Shown here one piece after another: positions 38,134 to 46,554 of a stretch of 64,000 nt of DNA. This DNA comes from an uncultured Oscillospiraceae bacterium (lineage in GTDB: Bacteria > Bacillota > Clostridia > Oscillospirales > Oscillospiraceae), in NCBI GenBank assembly GCA_900764755.1, contig CAAFPE010000102.1, positions 1 to 64,000 of the forward strand, read 5' to 3'. The translations under genes were made by a program, and so were the position numbers. Numbering within the stretch: position 1 is the stretch's first letter; each line of letters opens with the position of its first letter. Under the pieces are notes generated by a model. It ran no database searches, was not told the DNA's origin, and worked only from the letters and a program-made list of their open reading frames with translations.

Positions 38134-39654
38134 ATGAATGAAAACCTGTTCAGCTTCTCCGCCATCTCTGGTCAAGGGGATCAACCTAAATTCGATTCTA
38201 CGGCATTTGACCTTGGAAGCGATGTGAACGCCCCTCCACCCCCTGCTGCTGCTGTGCCTCCTGCCGCTCCGGCCCCTTCTGCCGCTGCGCCTGTGGCAAA
38301 CGCTCAAGCCTTCGCCGCTGCTGCGCCTGTGATGACTGCTCCGGCTCCTGCCGCTGCTGCGCCCATGGCGACTGCTCCGGCTCCTGCCGCTGCTGTGCCC
38401 ATGGCGACTGCTCCGGCTCCTGCCGCTGCTGCGCCCATGGCGACTGCTCCGGCTCCTGCCGCTGCCGCGCCCGTGGAGACCGCTCCGGCCCCCGTCGCTG
38501 CAACCACAGATACGGCCAACAATATGGTGCTGTTTACCCCTCACGCGCAGGGAAGTGATGAGGGTGAAAACCCCCTGCTGGCAATGATGGATATTCAGGA
38601 AACAAAGAACATTCAGGCTGCTAACACCTCGCTCTTCGCGCAGCTTCCCCAGTTCTCCTACAACGGGACTACGGAGGTCATTGAGAATTTGGATCAGACC
38701 TTTGAGGAACTGCGGGAAGCCAAAGCAGAGGACTTTACCGAGCTTGAGGAAGCTGCAAGCGTCACCTGGAACATTACTTACGGGGCTGTTACGAAAAAGG
38801 TGGCAAAGCCCAAGAAAACCAAAATTGGAGAATTAAAACGGGAAATCGAAACCTCGAAAGCATTTCTGGATGGGCTGAAAAAATCCACGACTAAAAAGCC
38901 GGCCTGTATTGTTAAGCCGTCTGTCACCATGAAGCCGAAAGGGATTGCCCTCTACAAAGGTGTGTTCCTTACGATGGAGGAGGCCGAGGACTCAGGGAAA
39001 ACCATTACGTTCATCCCTTCCGGTGATGGCCTGGTCTATGAGCGTCGGGTGACGGAAGCTGGTGAATTTGTGACGCCTGCCTCGGAAGTGAAACTGTTGA
39101 ACAAAATTATCCCTGGCTTTGTATCGGCCCTTCCACGCATACCGTATGCCCTCTTTTCACAGGCGCTGGCTCTGTTCCGCTATATGATGGATGCCAGAGA
39201 AGACGGTACCCCTTTGGAGGCGCTGGTCCATATTTACTGGGATAAGGAAGATGAAAAGTTCATCCTCCATGTTCCCCGCCAATCTGTGGGCCATGCGATC
39301 GTTCTTCCTGATGTGGGGGAGGAGCCGTTAGACAGTGACCGATATATCCACTATGCGGATCTCCATTCGCACAATGACATGGACGCCCGTTTTTCCGCCG
39401 TGGATGACCGGGATGAACGTGCCAACCGGATTTACATGGTCGTCGGCCACCTGGAGAACTATTTCCCCGATCTGACGGTTAGGATCTGCAATGGAGGCAC
39501 ACACTGGCTCATCCCCGCTGATACGGTCCTTGAGCCGTTTCCGACTCAAGAATTTCCTCACAAGTGGCTGGAGCGCATTCAGATGATGGATGACGCAGAG
39601 CGCCCTGACAGTGAGTGTTTTGACATGGATGAAGTCTGGGGGAAGGCCGCATGA
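38134..39654 (+). CDS. JAMM/JAB-domain isopeptidase-like protein (PRTRC A-like)
   Basis: The 506-residue product has a short N-terminal segment and then an Ala/Pro-rich tandem repeat (65-124). A helical/basic middle domain follows (about 215-285, S-V-T-W-N-I-T-Y-G-A-V-T-K-K). The C-terminal JAMM metalloprotease domain is at about 325-500. Its zinc motif is complete: E362, H411-S-H413, S421 and D424 (H-x-H-x7-S-x2-D). JAMM proteins remove or process ubiquitin-like tags. In PRTRC systems such a protein accompanies a ThiF/E1 and an E2-like protein, both present here. ATG 38134 follows AAAGGAG. Its stop overlaps the ThiF start (ATGA). Confidence 0.8.
   Translation: MNENLFSFSAISGQGDQPKFDSTAFDLGSDVNAPPPPAAAVPPAAPAPSAAAPVANAQAFAAAAPVMTAPAPAAAAPMATAPAPAAAVPMATAPAPAAAAPMATAPAPAAAAPVETAPAPVAATTDTANNMVLFTPHAQGSDEGENPLLAMMDIQETKNIQAANTSLFAQLPQFSYNGTTEVIENLDQTFEELREAKAEDFTELEEAASVTWNITYGAVTKKVAKPKKTKIGELKREIETSKAFLDGLKKSTTKKPACIVKPSVTMKPKGIALYKGVFLTMEEAEDSGKTITFIPSGDGLVYERRVTEAGEFVTPASEVKLLNKIIPGFVSALPRIPYALFSQALALFRYMMDAREDGTPLEALVHIYWDKEDEKFILHVPRQSVGHAIVLPDVGEEPLDSDRYIHYADLHSHNDMDARFSAVDDRDERANRIYMVVGHLENYFPDLTVRICNGGTHWLIPADTVLEPFPTQEFPHKWLERIQMMDDAERPDSECFDMDEVWGKAA
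38326..38505 (+). repeat. 36-bp tandem repeat, five units, inside the JAB gene
   Basis: Five in-frame copies encode 12-residue units of the type P-M-A-T-A-P-A-P-A-A-A-A. The middle copies are almost identical at DNA level and the outer copies diverge (V-M-T and V-E-T variants). This is a flexible linker and a likely site of slippage between strains. Confidence 0.85.
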
Positions 39655-40442
39655 TTTTCTCAAAATCCCGCCCAGTCAAAATCGTTTTGGTAGGGACCGG
39701 CGGCACCGGAGGATACATTGTACCTCAGCTTTACCGCCTGCTTTACGCTTTGGACCGGCCGATTCGGGTCATCCTCTGCGACGGCGACCTGGTTGAGGAG
39801 AAAAACCTCGGGCGCCAGAACTTTATTGAAGCGGATCTGGGAAAAAACAAGGCAATGGTCCTGGCGGAACGGTATTCCAACGCCTTTGGAATCGAAACAA
39901 GCTATATCCCACAGTATGTCGAGGATGAGGAGATGCTGGAAGAACTGCTGGAGCCTTTGCAGTATCCGCAGAACAGGTATGTTACCAATCGGAATGGCGA
40001 AGCTGTACAGGAAGTCATATCGGAAATTGTGATCCTGATTGGGGCGGTGGACAATAACCGCTCCCGGCAGGTCTTTCACAATGTTTTTCAACGCGCAAAG
40101 GAACTGATCTATATAGACTCCGGGAACAGCAAAGCAAGTGGGCAGGTGATTTGTGGTGTTCGGCGAAGCGGAAAGACCTTCTATCAACCGGTTGCCAGCC
40201 TGTATCCCGAAGTTTTAGAGCAAACGGATAAGTTCCCGACAGAACTCTCCTGTGCGGAGGCGTCGATCTCCGCGCCGCAGACCATTGCTGCCAATCTGGC
40301 GGCGGCAACCATCGTGACGATCCACATCTACAATATTCTGGCGGAAGGGAATAACCATTCCGTCGGGAAAAGCGTTTTCTCCACCAAATCTGTCAACATC
40401 CAATCCTTCAAGAAAAATGTGAAACGGAGGAAAGCCGCATGA
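39651..40442 (+). CDS. ThiF/E1-like adenylating protein (PRTRC ThiF-like)
   Basis: The 263-residue Rossmann protein resembles the E1/ThiF/MoeB family that adenylates the C-terminus of a ubiquitin-like protein. Marks are G15-T-G-G-T-G-G21, C-D-G-D46 with L-V-E-E-K-N52-L-G-R55-Q56-N-F, then G-A-V-D-N-N-R-S-R, and a candidate catalytic Cys201 in L-S-C-A-E. The ThiF-type CxxC zinc pairs are absent, as in PRTRC members. It overlaps the JAB gene by 4 nt and the following clamp gene by 4 nt, so three proteins are translated in tight coupling. Confidence 0.85.
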   Translation: MIFSKSRPVKIVLVGTGGTGGYIVPQLYRLLYALDRPIRVILCDGDLVEEKNLGRQNFIEADLGKNKAMVLAERYSNAFGIETSYIPQYVEDEEMLEELLEPLQYPQNRYVTNRNGEAVQEVISEIVILIGAVDNNRSRQVFHNVFQRAKELIYIDSGNSKASGQVICGVRRSGKTFYQPVASLYPEVLEQTDKFPTELSCAEASISAPQTIAANLAAATIVTIHIYNILAEGNNHSVGKSVFSTKSVNIQSFKKNVKRRKAA

Positions 40443-41581
40443 GGGCAGTCAGTGTATTCCCCCTGGATGAGTTTCGTCTCGCACTGAAGAAAGTATATGG
40501 AGCAGCAGCGCCCAAAGGGCCATTTACCGCATTATCCCAGGCAACTTTATTTTTCAGCCGTAACTCCTGTACCATTGCCTGCTGCAATCTCAACCAATGG
40601 TGTCAGGCGACGATCCCGGCACAGGGCGATGAATTTTCTCTCACCCTATATGATACGCAAAGACTTCTGGATGCCTGCGCTTATTTTTCTGGTGAGCTTC
40701 ATCTGGAATATGAAACTGCCGAGAAAAAGCCGCACAACTGTGACATCCCCTACAACCAGGCGCGTTTTTCCTGTGGAGGGCGTGAGATCCATCAGCTGGT
40801 ATTCGACAGCGATCTCTATCCGCTGCCGAAAGAGTTTCAGCCGGAGCAGGTCTATCAGATCAACGCTGGAACTTTTTTCGGCCTCTTCACTCAGGTCCGG
40901 CACGCTGTTTCCTCGGACACAAACCGCCCCTGGAGCTGCTGCGTACAATTTACGGATCACAGGATGTACGCGCTGGACGGATATAGGCTGAGCGTCCGAA
41001 CGATTCCGGACTTTGAAGCAGCCAAGCCGTTTCAAATCCCGGAGGAAGCGATGGAACTGCTGAGTGTTTTTGCTGATGAGGACTGCACCCTGTCGATTGG
41101 CAGGGAGTGGCTGTCCGTTCAGAATGATTCCAAGCGGCTGATTACCCGGGTACCACCATTGGGCGGTTTGAAACTGGACTCCACCATTCCGACCATCTTC
41201 ACAGAGGAGCGCTGGATAGATGTGGAAGGTACACGGAACGATGTGAAGTATCTTCTGAAAATGGAAAACAAAAAATTACGAGCGCCGCTCCGCCTTGGTG
41301 ACGGATGGCTTTCCGTCCGTGGAAATTCCGGACTGTACCGTGCGGAATTGAGGATGGAGCGCCCTCCCGCCATTGTGATCGGCTACGACCCTCGCTATCT
41401 GCTGGATGCCTTTGACGCATTTGCAAAGCGTGGCATCAAAACAGCCAGGATGAGCTTTACAAGTCCGGTAGGGCCCACCGTGCTTACGGCTGACAACGGC
41501 TTTACCGAACTGATTCTCCCGGTGCGTCTGAAGCCTGAAGAAGCTGCCGCCTGCATCCCCCCGCGGAAACAGGCGGCATGA
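40439..41581 (+). CDS. DNA polymerase III beta-clamp homologue
   Basis: The 380-residue product has the three-domain clamp layout. The clearest marks are the end of domain 2 (H-R-M-Y-A-L-D-G-Y-R-L-S, about residues 175-186) and domain 3 (Y-D-P-R-Y-L-L-D-A-F-D-A-F-A, then L-T-A-D-N-G-F-T-E-L-I-L-P-V-R-L). These match DnaN's A-T-D-x-Y-R-L and the L-I-M-P-x-R-L end that forms the partner-binding cleft. It is diverged from chromosomal DnaN and ends with a basic tail. It would tether an element-encoded or host polymerase. It overlaps the E1-like gene. Confidence 0.78.
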   Translation: MRAVSVFPLDEFRLALKKVYGAAAPKGPFTALSQATLFFSRNSCTIACCNLNQWCQATIPAQGDEFSLTLYDTQRLLDACAYFSGELHLEYETAEKKPHNCDIPYNQARFSCGGREIHQLVFDSDLYPLPKEFQPEQVYQINAGTFFGLFTQVRHAVSSDTNRPWSCCVQFTDHRMYALDGYRLSVRTIPDFEAAKPFQIPEEAMELLSVFADEDCTLSIGREWLSVQNDSKRLITRVPPLGGLKLDSTIPTIFTEERWIDVEGTRNDVKYLLKMENKKLRAPLRLGDGWLSVRGNSGLYRAELRMERPPAIVIGYDPRYLLDAFDAFAKRGIKTARMSFTSPVGPTVLTADNGFTELILPVRLKPEEAAACIPPRKQAA

Positions 41582-41611
41582 CACAAAACAAAAAACTGGA
41601 GGTTGCACATC

Positions 41612-42427
41612 ATGAAAACCTTGTATGTTCCCAAAGGAAAAACGCTGCATTATGAGCGCCTTGAGTGCCAGACAATTATCGCGGACGGTACACTGGTGGT
41701 TGATGGCGCTGTGAGAGCAAAGCATATCACTGGAAAAGGGCTGCTGGATGCAGGCTCTGTTTATTCTCCCACAGTCTCTGTTCGGGATCTTGACACGGTG
41801 AAGGTTGTGTGTGACCTGCTGGCCGCAGAATATGCCCGGGCGGTTGAGGTCATCGTTTCAAGCTCCGCTGTGGTGTCCCGCTATTTAGAGGCCGAGTATG
41901 TGGAGGCCAAGAAGCTCACCGTCAACAAACACCAGATCAGCGAGTTGCGCGTGGGGGAGTTTACCTATCTGCCGGAAAAAAAGCGGAGTGTGATCGGCGC
42001 CCTGCTGTCCGGATTCTTCCGCAGGTTGTGGCTGTCTATAAAGCACCGTACCCCGATCGACGCGCCTTACAAACAGTCATCCCCAAATGTGGAGGGGGAG
42101 AGCGGTGTGAAGGAGACTGGTACCACCGCTCCAGTCGATTCCGCAGAAGCAGGCAAGGTTGGAGAAGCCACTTCGCAGAATCAGGAGCTGATGAAAGCAT
42201 TCCTGGCCAGAGCGGGAAAGGGTGAAGACCGGCTGGCAGACGATTTCGACTTCCTGAAGCTCAAAGCGATGTATGTACTCTTAAAGGATGTCGGATATAC
42301 CATCCATCTGAAGCCTGTGACTGCTCCGCCGTCCCCGGCGTACCAGCGCGGAGACGGACAGGAGGCGGGCTCGAAAATCGAACCTGTGCCTGTTACGGAA
42401 TCTGCAGAGTGCAGCAATGCGGCGTAA
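41612..42427 (+). CDS. bactofilin-like beta-helix protein
   Basis: The N-terminal 110 of 271 residues show repeated short strands with the cadence of bactofilins/polymerising beta-helices: E-C-Q-T-I-I-A-D-G-T-L-V-V-D-G-A-V-R-A, then H-I-T-G-K-G-L-L-D-A-G-S-V. A charged, probably disordered stretch (about 150-190) and a C-terminal helix pair (about 190-235) follow. ATG 41612 has CTGGAGG 9 nt upstream. Bactofilins form non-polar filaments and, in other bacteria, help position DNA-partition proteins. A scaffold role for the element is inference. Confidence 0.6.
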   Translation: MKTLYVPKGKTLHYERLECQTIIADGTLVVDGAVRAKHITGKGLLDAGSVYSPTVSVRDLDTVKVVCDLLAAEYARAVEVIVSSSAVVSRYLEAEYVEAKKLTVNKHQISELRVGEFTYLPEKKRSVIGALLSGFFRRLWLSIKHRTPIDAPYKQSSPNVEGESGVKETGTTAPVDSAEAGKVGEATSQNQELMKAFLARAGKGEDRLADDFDFLKLKAMYVLLKDVGYTIHLKPVTAPPSPAYQRGDGQEAGSKIEPVPVTESAECSNAA

Positions 42428-42812
42428 GGCTATGAGGGTACCCGTTAGCTATCGGAGAACGGAAAGCGTCTCCATAGGCGGAAAAGTCCGCATTCAAGAG
42501 CGGTATGCCTCCGGCTATCTGGACGCCAGCGGAACATTCCGCCTCACATCCTACTGCATGTGCAGGCGTTTGGCTCCATTGGAGGCCCCAGCCGTCAGCC
42601 AGGCAAACTGCACCGAAAAGCATATGATAACTGACGCCGCATAGGCGTGCTCAGGCAGAGGGCCGTGACAACTGGTTACGGCCCTCTCCTGTGTATCATG
42701 TGCAACACAATATCCAGGGATGGGCATCCGCCGGCCGGACTATGGAAGATGGAGGTTATACCTGTGATCTTCCTGCCGAATGCCTACCATCAATCCATGA
42801 AAGGACGAAGCC
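42428..42812 (+). other. non-coding gap within the operon
   Basis: A short frame at 42432-42644 has only an AAGG ribosome site and no known similarity. It is not called. A 10-bp stem AGAGGGCCGT/ACGGCCCTCT (42657-42687) without a T run may be a processing or weak termination site. The methyltransferase gene starts behind GAAAGGAC at 42813. Confidence 0.5.
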
Positions 42813-44267
42813 ATGTTAAATCACGTTGAAGATTCATCTAGTGTCAAGGAAAGTACAGAAACACCAGAAGGTTTCGACCAAAACGGGCAGCGCTTCTATG
42901 TGTTGGACCGGCTCCAGGAACAAGCTACCAGAATCCGCTATCTGCTCGATACCACCGTATTCTTCCGTAATCAGCTGGAAACATGTCAGGCTGCCGGCAA
43001 CGCTGAGGCCGCCCAAAGCGCTTATCTGTCGCTTTCGTCAGGCCGGCTTGGGATCGCCAACGGCGTGAGATCTCTGAAACCCATTCTGCTGGAGCTTGAG
43101 CATCCCGCCGCTTCCATCTGTGAAGCACTGGTCAATCAGATCTCATCGTTTGAGCTGATGACAAGAGATTACTCCAAATTCTCCGGCGTGATCAGCCGCT
43201 TTCTTGACGCGCTGCCCAGTTACCATACTGTTGACGCGTCTACCATCGGTCGCCTGATGAATCATGTCAAGTTAGGGCATTATCCAACCGATTTGACACA
43301 CGTGGGCTATCTGGAGCGGGGCATCGCTTTTCCGGATAAAACAGTCAATCTGCTGGACCCATGCTGCGGAACTGGGGACGCGGTGCTGCGCCTGACCCTT
43401 GGCCATGACAGCCGGTGCTACGGCATTGAACTGGATGAGGAAAGGGCCGGACTGGCCGAGCAAAAGCTGTTCCGGGTTGCCTATGGGGATTTTTTCAGTT
43501 CCTATGTGGGAAACAGATCGTTTCACGCGATACTCCTTAACCCGCCATATCTCACAGTCACACTTGGCTGCGGGCTGAGGGGACGGGACGAAAAGCGATT
43601 CCTGGTCGAATCATTCCAGGCGCTGGTCATGAGCGGCCTGATGATTTACATTGTCCCCTATTATCGAATGACAGAAGACATCTGCCAAATCTTCACAGAT
43701 AATTTTTCAGATATATCTGTTTATCGTTTTCTGGATGGCGAATTTGAAAAATTCAAGCAAATTGCTGTCCTTGGGACCCGAAAGCCGCGGGAAAGCGATG
43801 AAGCTGCCAGCGCCGGACTCTACACAGCTGCGCTGCATCCTGAAGCGCTGCAGACGCTGGATCAGCTTCCGGAAGGGCGCTATCAGCTTCCAGATGCGGC
43901 ATTGGACGTGAAAATTTTTCGAGGCTCTGTATTTAATGAATCGGAGCTGGCGCATCAGCTTATGGCCTCCCAAAGCCTGGAGCGTCTGATCCAAAAGGAC
44001 GGGCAGGCACAGGAGATGGGGCGACCCCCGCTCCCCTTATCCATCGGGCAGGTGGGGCTGATTGGGGGCTCGGGCCTAATCAATGGCCTGATGCAGTGTG
44101 ACTGCCCTCATATCATAAAAGGGCGGATCATCAAAGAACGCCATGAGCGGAGAGAAGAAAATCATTCTGAACGAGGTGAACTGGTTTCTACAGATGTGAT
44201 TGAAACCATCACCAACCGCATGGTGTTCAATGTCCTCACTCCCACGGGATTTCGATCCCTGGTATAA
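42813..44267 (+). CDS. DUF6094-type class I methyltransferase-like protein
   Basis: The 484-residue product has a helical N-terminal part (1-150) and then an adenine-methyltransferase-like core. SAM-binding motif I is L-L-D-P-C-C-G-T-G-D-A (about 181-191), with acidic Y-G-I-E-L-D-E after it. The catalytic motif is L-N-P-P-Y-L (about 243-248). The N-P-P-Y motif points to N6-adenine or amino-group methylation of DNA. A target-recognition domain is not evident, so it may be an orphan modifying or anti-restriction enzyme of the element. No restriction partner is nearby. Confidence 0.75.
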   Translation: MLNHVEDSSSVKESTETPEGFDQNGQRFYVLDRLQEQATRIRYLLDTTVFFRNQLETCQAAGNAEAAQSAYLSLSSGRLGIANGVRSLKPILLELEHPAASICEALVNQISSFELMTRDYSKFSGVISRFLDALPSYHTVDASTIGRLMNHVKLGHYPTDLTHVGYLERGIAFPDKTVNLLDPCCGTGDAVLRLTLGHDSRCYGIELDEERAGLAEQKLFRVAYGDFFSSYVGNRSFHAILLNPPYLTVTLGCGLRGRDEKRFLVESFQALVMSGLMIYIVPYYRMTEDICQIFTDNFSDISVYRFLDGEFEKFKQIAVLGTRKPRESDEAASAGLYTAALHPEALQTLDQLPEGRYQLPDAALDVKIFRGSVFNESELAHQLMASQSLERLIQKDGQAQEMGRPPLPLSIGQVGLIGGSGLINGLMQCDCPHIIKGRIIKERHERREENHSERGELVSTDVIETITNRMVFNVLTPTGFRSLV

Positions 44268-44287
44268 AAAATTCAGGAGGGTTGAAT

Positions 44288-44869
44288 ATGCAGGACAAAA
44301 AGTATCTGGCAGCCGTTGTGCCGCTGGATCTGCAGACCCGGAAGCAGATTCAAAGCGGGAAAAACCTGGACATGATTCGGGCCGCGGTCTGGTCCGAAAC
44401 AGCAAAAAAACTCACGCCGCTGCTCGGCTCTGTGTGCAGCCGGTTTCTGCCGGCTACACAAGCCTGGTCGATTTGCAATTACCGCCCCTTTGGCGTTATG
44501 CTCGGCGGAGTCGCAGCTGACATCGAAGATATGCTTTTGTACTACGCAAGGGCACGGCTGGAACAGATGAAAGAGATGGAGGCACGGCAGCAGCGTCTGA
44601 TCTCTCAGGGGGAGACACTGTTGAACGAATCTCCCATCCAGTCCCTGAATATCACAGTGGTTTCCATTGACAGCAGCGATCCGGGAACTCGGAAGGAACT
44701 GGAGCTGGCGCAAAAGTTTTTCAGTGGGGATGTCTCCGCTGCCGCCGGGATCTACTATCTGGGCTATAACTGCAACCAGATTTCTGAATCTCAGGAGGAA
44801 CAACTCCTTGAAAATCTGCAGGAATACGCCTTGTGTGTGGCGGAACTGCAGGAGCTGGAGGTGGCCTGA
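44288..44869 (+). CDS. hypothetical operon protein
   Basis: The 193-residue protein has an N-terminal strand-helix region (L-A-A-V-V-P-L-D-L). A long central helix follows (L-Y-Y-A-R-A-R-L-E-Q-M-K-E-M-E-A-R-Q-Q, about 88-112), then an acidic helical C-terminus. No domain is recognised. ATG 44288 has AGGAGGG 6 nt upstream. Its stop overlaps the next ATG (TGATG), so it is translated as one unit with the next gene. Confidence 0.65.
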   Translation: MQDKKYLAAVVPLDLQTRKQIQSGKNLDMIRAAVWSETAKKLTPLLGSVCSRFLPATQAWSICNYRPFGVMLGGVAADIEDMLLYYARARLEQMKEMEARQQRLISQGETLLNESPIQSLNITVVSIDSSDPGTRKELELAQKFFSGDVSAAAGIYYLGYNCNQISESQEEQLLENLQEYALCVAELQELEVA

Positions 44870-45168
44870 TGGCACTTTTCCTGGATTTGGAGAGCCTGGC
44901 CAGCCTGCTGGACGAGGAGCCGGAAACCGATGTGGAAGCGGAGGAACAGGAGCCAGTCAACTCCTATTTGCTCCAGGAGATTTTGCCGCTTCTGGAACAG
45001 GGCCTTTATCCGCGCTTAGCAGACATCGACTATGATGAATTCGAGTGCTATGACCCGGCGGTACTGCTGGGATATGTAGAGGAAGCTAGGCAAAGGATGT
45101 GGAATCATGGAGAACTCATACATAAAATCCAAGAAATCCGCCCTATATGCCGCGCCACATTTGTGTGA
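44869..45168 (+). CDS. small acidic hypothetical protein
   Basis: The 99-residue product has a very acidic first third (D-E-E-P-E-T-D-V-E-A-E-E-Q-E) followed by helices and F-E-C-Y-D-P-A. It starts inside the previous stop codon (TGATG). Size and position between the E1/JAB and E2-like genes make it worth testing as a modifier or adaptor. It lacks a di-Gly C-terminus and I do not recognise a ubiquitin fold. Confidence 0.6.
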   Translation: MALFLDLESLASLLDEEPETDVEAEEQEPVNSYLLQEILPLLEQGLYPRLADIDYDEFECYDPAVLLGYVEEARQRMWNHGELIHKIQEIRPICRATFV

Positions 45169-45205
45169 CGGCAGCTAGAAACGACCTGTTTTATGAGGTG
45201 ATTAT

Positions 45206-45841
45206 GTGATTGAGATTGATGAATATGAGATGGACGGCATCGCAAAATTACTCCATGTCGCGAAGCGGTTTGCGGACCGCGGGCGGCTCGACCTTCTGTT
45301 CCAAGCCGGCGGAAAGGACACCATTTTGTCCGCTGAGACTTATTGGGAACTCGAATATGAACTTCCCTGCCTGATTTTCGAGGATGTGACAGTGCAGTGC
45401 CATCCGGAGAACGACCGGCGCATGCTCATAGAACGGACCGCCTATATTATGCGGGACAGCATTCTCTCCCGCTTTGACCAGCTCTGCCGGGAATACGAGG
45501 CGGTCCGGGGGATTCTCCCCATCGAGAACCCATTCGCGTCCACCTTGGAGAAGGCTGTCAGCCGCGCCTTGAGCATGAACAGCTATTCTTATGCTTACTG
45601 TCTGTACGACAGCCTGCGGGATAAAAAGGGCCCAAAGCTCGTCCTGACAGTCGATGATGAGTTTGAAGCATACTACGATATTCCGGACGCGCTGTTCAGC
45701 ATACTGGATGCATGTGAGGACGGAATTGACCATCTGGAGACTGAACTGGCCCGCCTGAAACGCGAAGCGGAGGAAAATAAGCGGAAGGTCATCGCCTTTC
45801 CCAAAAAGAAAAACGCCCGCAGGAGAAAGGAGGCAGCCTGA
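45206..45841 (+). CDS. hypothetical protein preceding the E2-like gene
   Basis: The 211-residue product is mostly helical with an aromatic-rich middle (N-S-Y-S-Y-A-Y-C-L-Y-D) and a very basic C-terminal tail (K-K-K-N-A-R-R-R-K), which suggests nucleic-acid contact. The GTG at 45206 follows AGGTG. The stop overlaps the E2-like ATG (TGATG), so the two are coupled. The family is unknown. Confidence 0.6.
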   Translation: MIEIDEYEMDGIAKLLHVAKRFADRGRLDLLFQAGGKDTILSAETYWELEYELPCLIFEDVTVQCHPENDRRMLIERTAYIMRDSILSRFDQLCREYEAVRGILPIENPFASTLEKAVSRALSMNSYSYAYCLYDSLRDKKGPKLVLTVDDEFEAYYDIPDALFSILDACEDGIDHLETELARLKREAEENKRKVIAFPKKKNARRRKEAA

Positions 45842-46518
45842 TGGAAGACCGCGTATCCATCCACTTTTCTGTGGAGGATGGGATCATCGAAGTGGAACAG
45901 AAAAAAGGTCCTCTAATCTCTCGAAAGGAAATTTCGCGGGATCAGCTTCTAAATTGCTTCCGGAAAAGCGTCTATATCAGGGAAGACGCACCGCCTGTCC
46001 TGTCTTCCGGATTTCTGCCATTGAATACCCTCGCTGTCAGGCAGACCAAGAAATCCATCAGTGTGGTCGTATGGTACCCCCGTCTCCGTGCGGACCTGTC
46101 GCTGTATAAAACGCAATATCCGGATTTTCCAATCCCCCGCCTTGTCTTCGGTTTTTCAGTCGGGGCCGCAGACGGCGCTGTGAGCGCATGCCGGATCGGA
46201 GTGATCGCGGATGAAACGCCGACACCGGATACCATTATGTATCATTATCCATTCAGCAATGTTGATTCATCCGGCAGCCTGTGTATCGGGGCCAACACGC
46301 TCCCCAAATATAAGGAACTGCGAAAAGCAGCCGGTCTTCCTGCATTGCTGCTTAGCATCCCCAATAACTTTGACCGGTTTGATCCGTCCGACAACCAACT
46401 GGGCCTTGACTATCGGGAGCTGATGCAGCACTTGAAGGACAAAGAGCCTGCATACTACTATACCGATATTTTGATCCCCAATGGACAGACGCTTGCCAAT
46501 TTTATTCAGTGCATGTGA
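45841..46518 (+). CDS. E2-like protein (PRTRC B / Prok-E2_D-like)
   Basis: The 225-residue product matches the prokaryotic E2 family D pattern. An N-terminal strand region is followed by a central V-V-V-W-Y-P-R-L, then P-R-L-V-F-G-F-S-V and Y-H-Y-P-F-S-N-V. The conserved S-G-S-L-C148-I-G contains the predicted thiol that would carry the modifier. It would accept a ubiquitin-like protein from the ThiF/E1-like protein encoded 5 kb upstream. Proteins with this domain co-occur with JAB and ThiF in PRTRC systems, as here. The gene is coupled to the one before. Confidence 0.78.
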   Translation: MEDRVSIHFSVEDGIIEVEQKKGPLISRKEISRDQLLNCFRKSVYIREDAPPVLSSGFLPLNTLAVRQTKKSISVVVWYPRLRADLSLYKTQYPDFPIPRLVFGFSVGAADGAVSACRIGVIADETPTPDTIMYHYPFSNVDSSGSLCIGANTLPKYKELRKAAGLPALLLSIPNNFDRFDPSDNQLGLDYRELMQHLKDKEPAYYYTDILIPNGQTLANFIQCM

Positions 46519-46554
46519 CGGCGCCGACAACTGACTTCAATGGAGGCGATGTGA

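Noticed and set aside
38326..38505. 36-bp tandem repeat as a possible CRISPR array
   Set aside because: The units are contiguous without spacers and are in frame in the JAB gene; they encode an Ala/Pro linker.
42432..42644. 70-codon frame after the bactofilin-like gene
   Set aside because: Only a weak AAGG site and an implausible composition; kept as non-coding gap.
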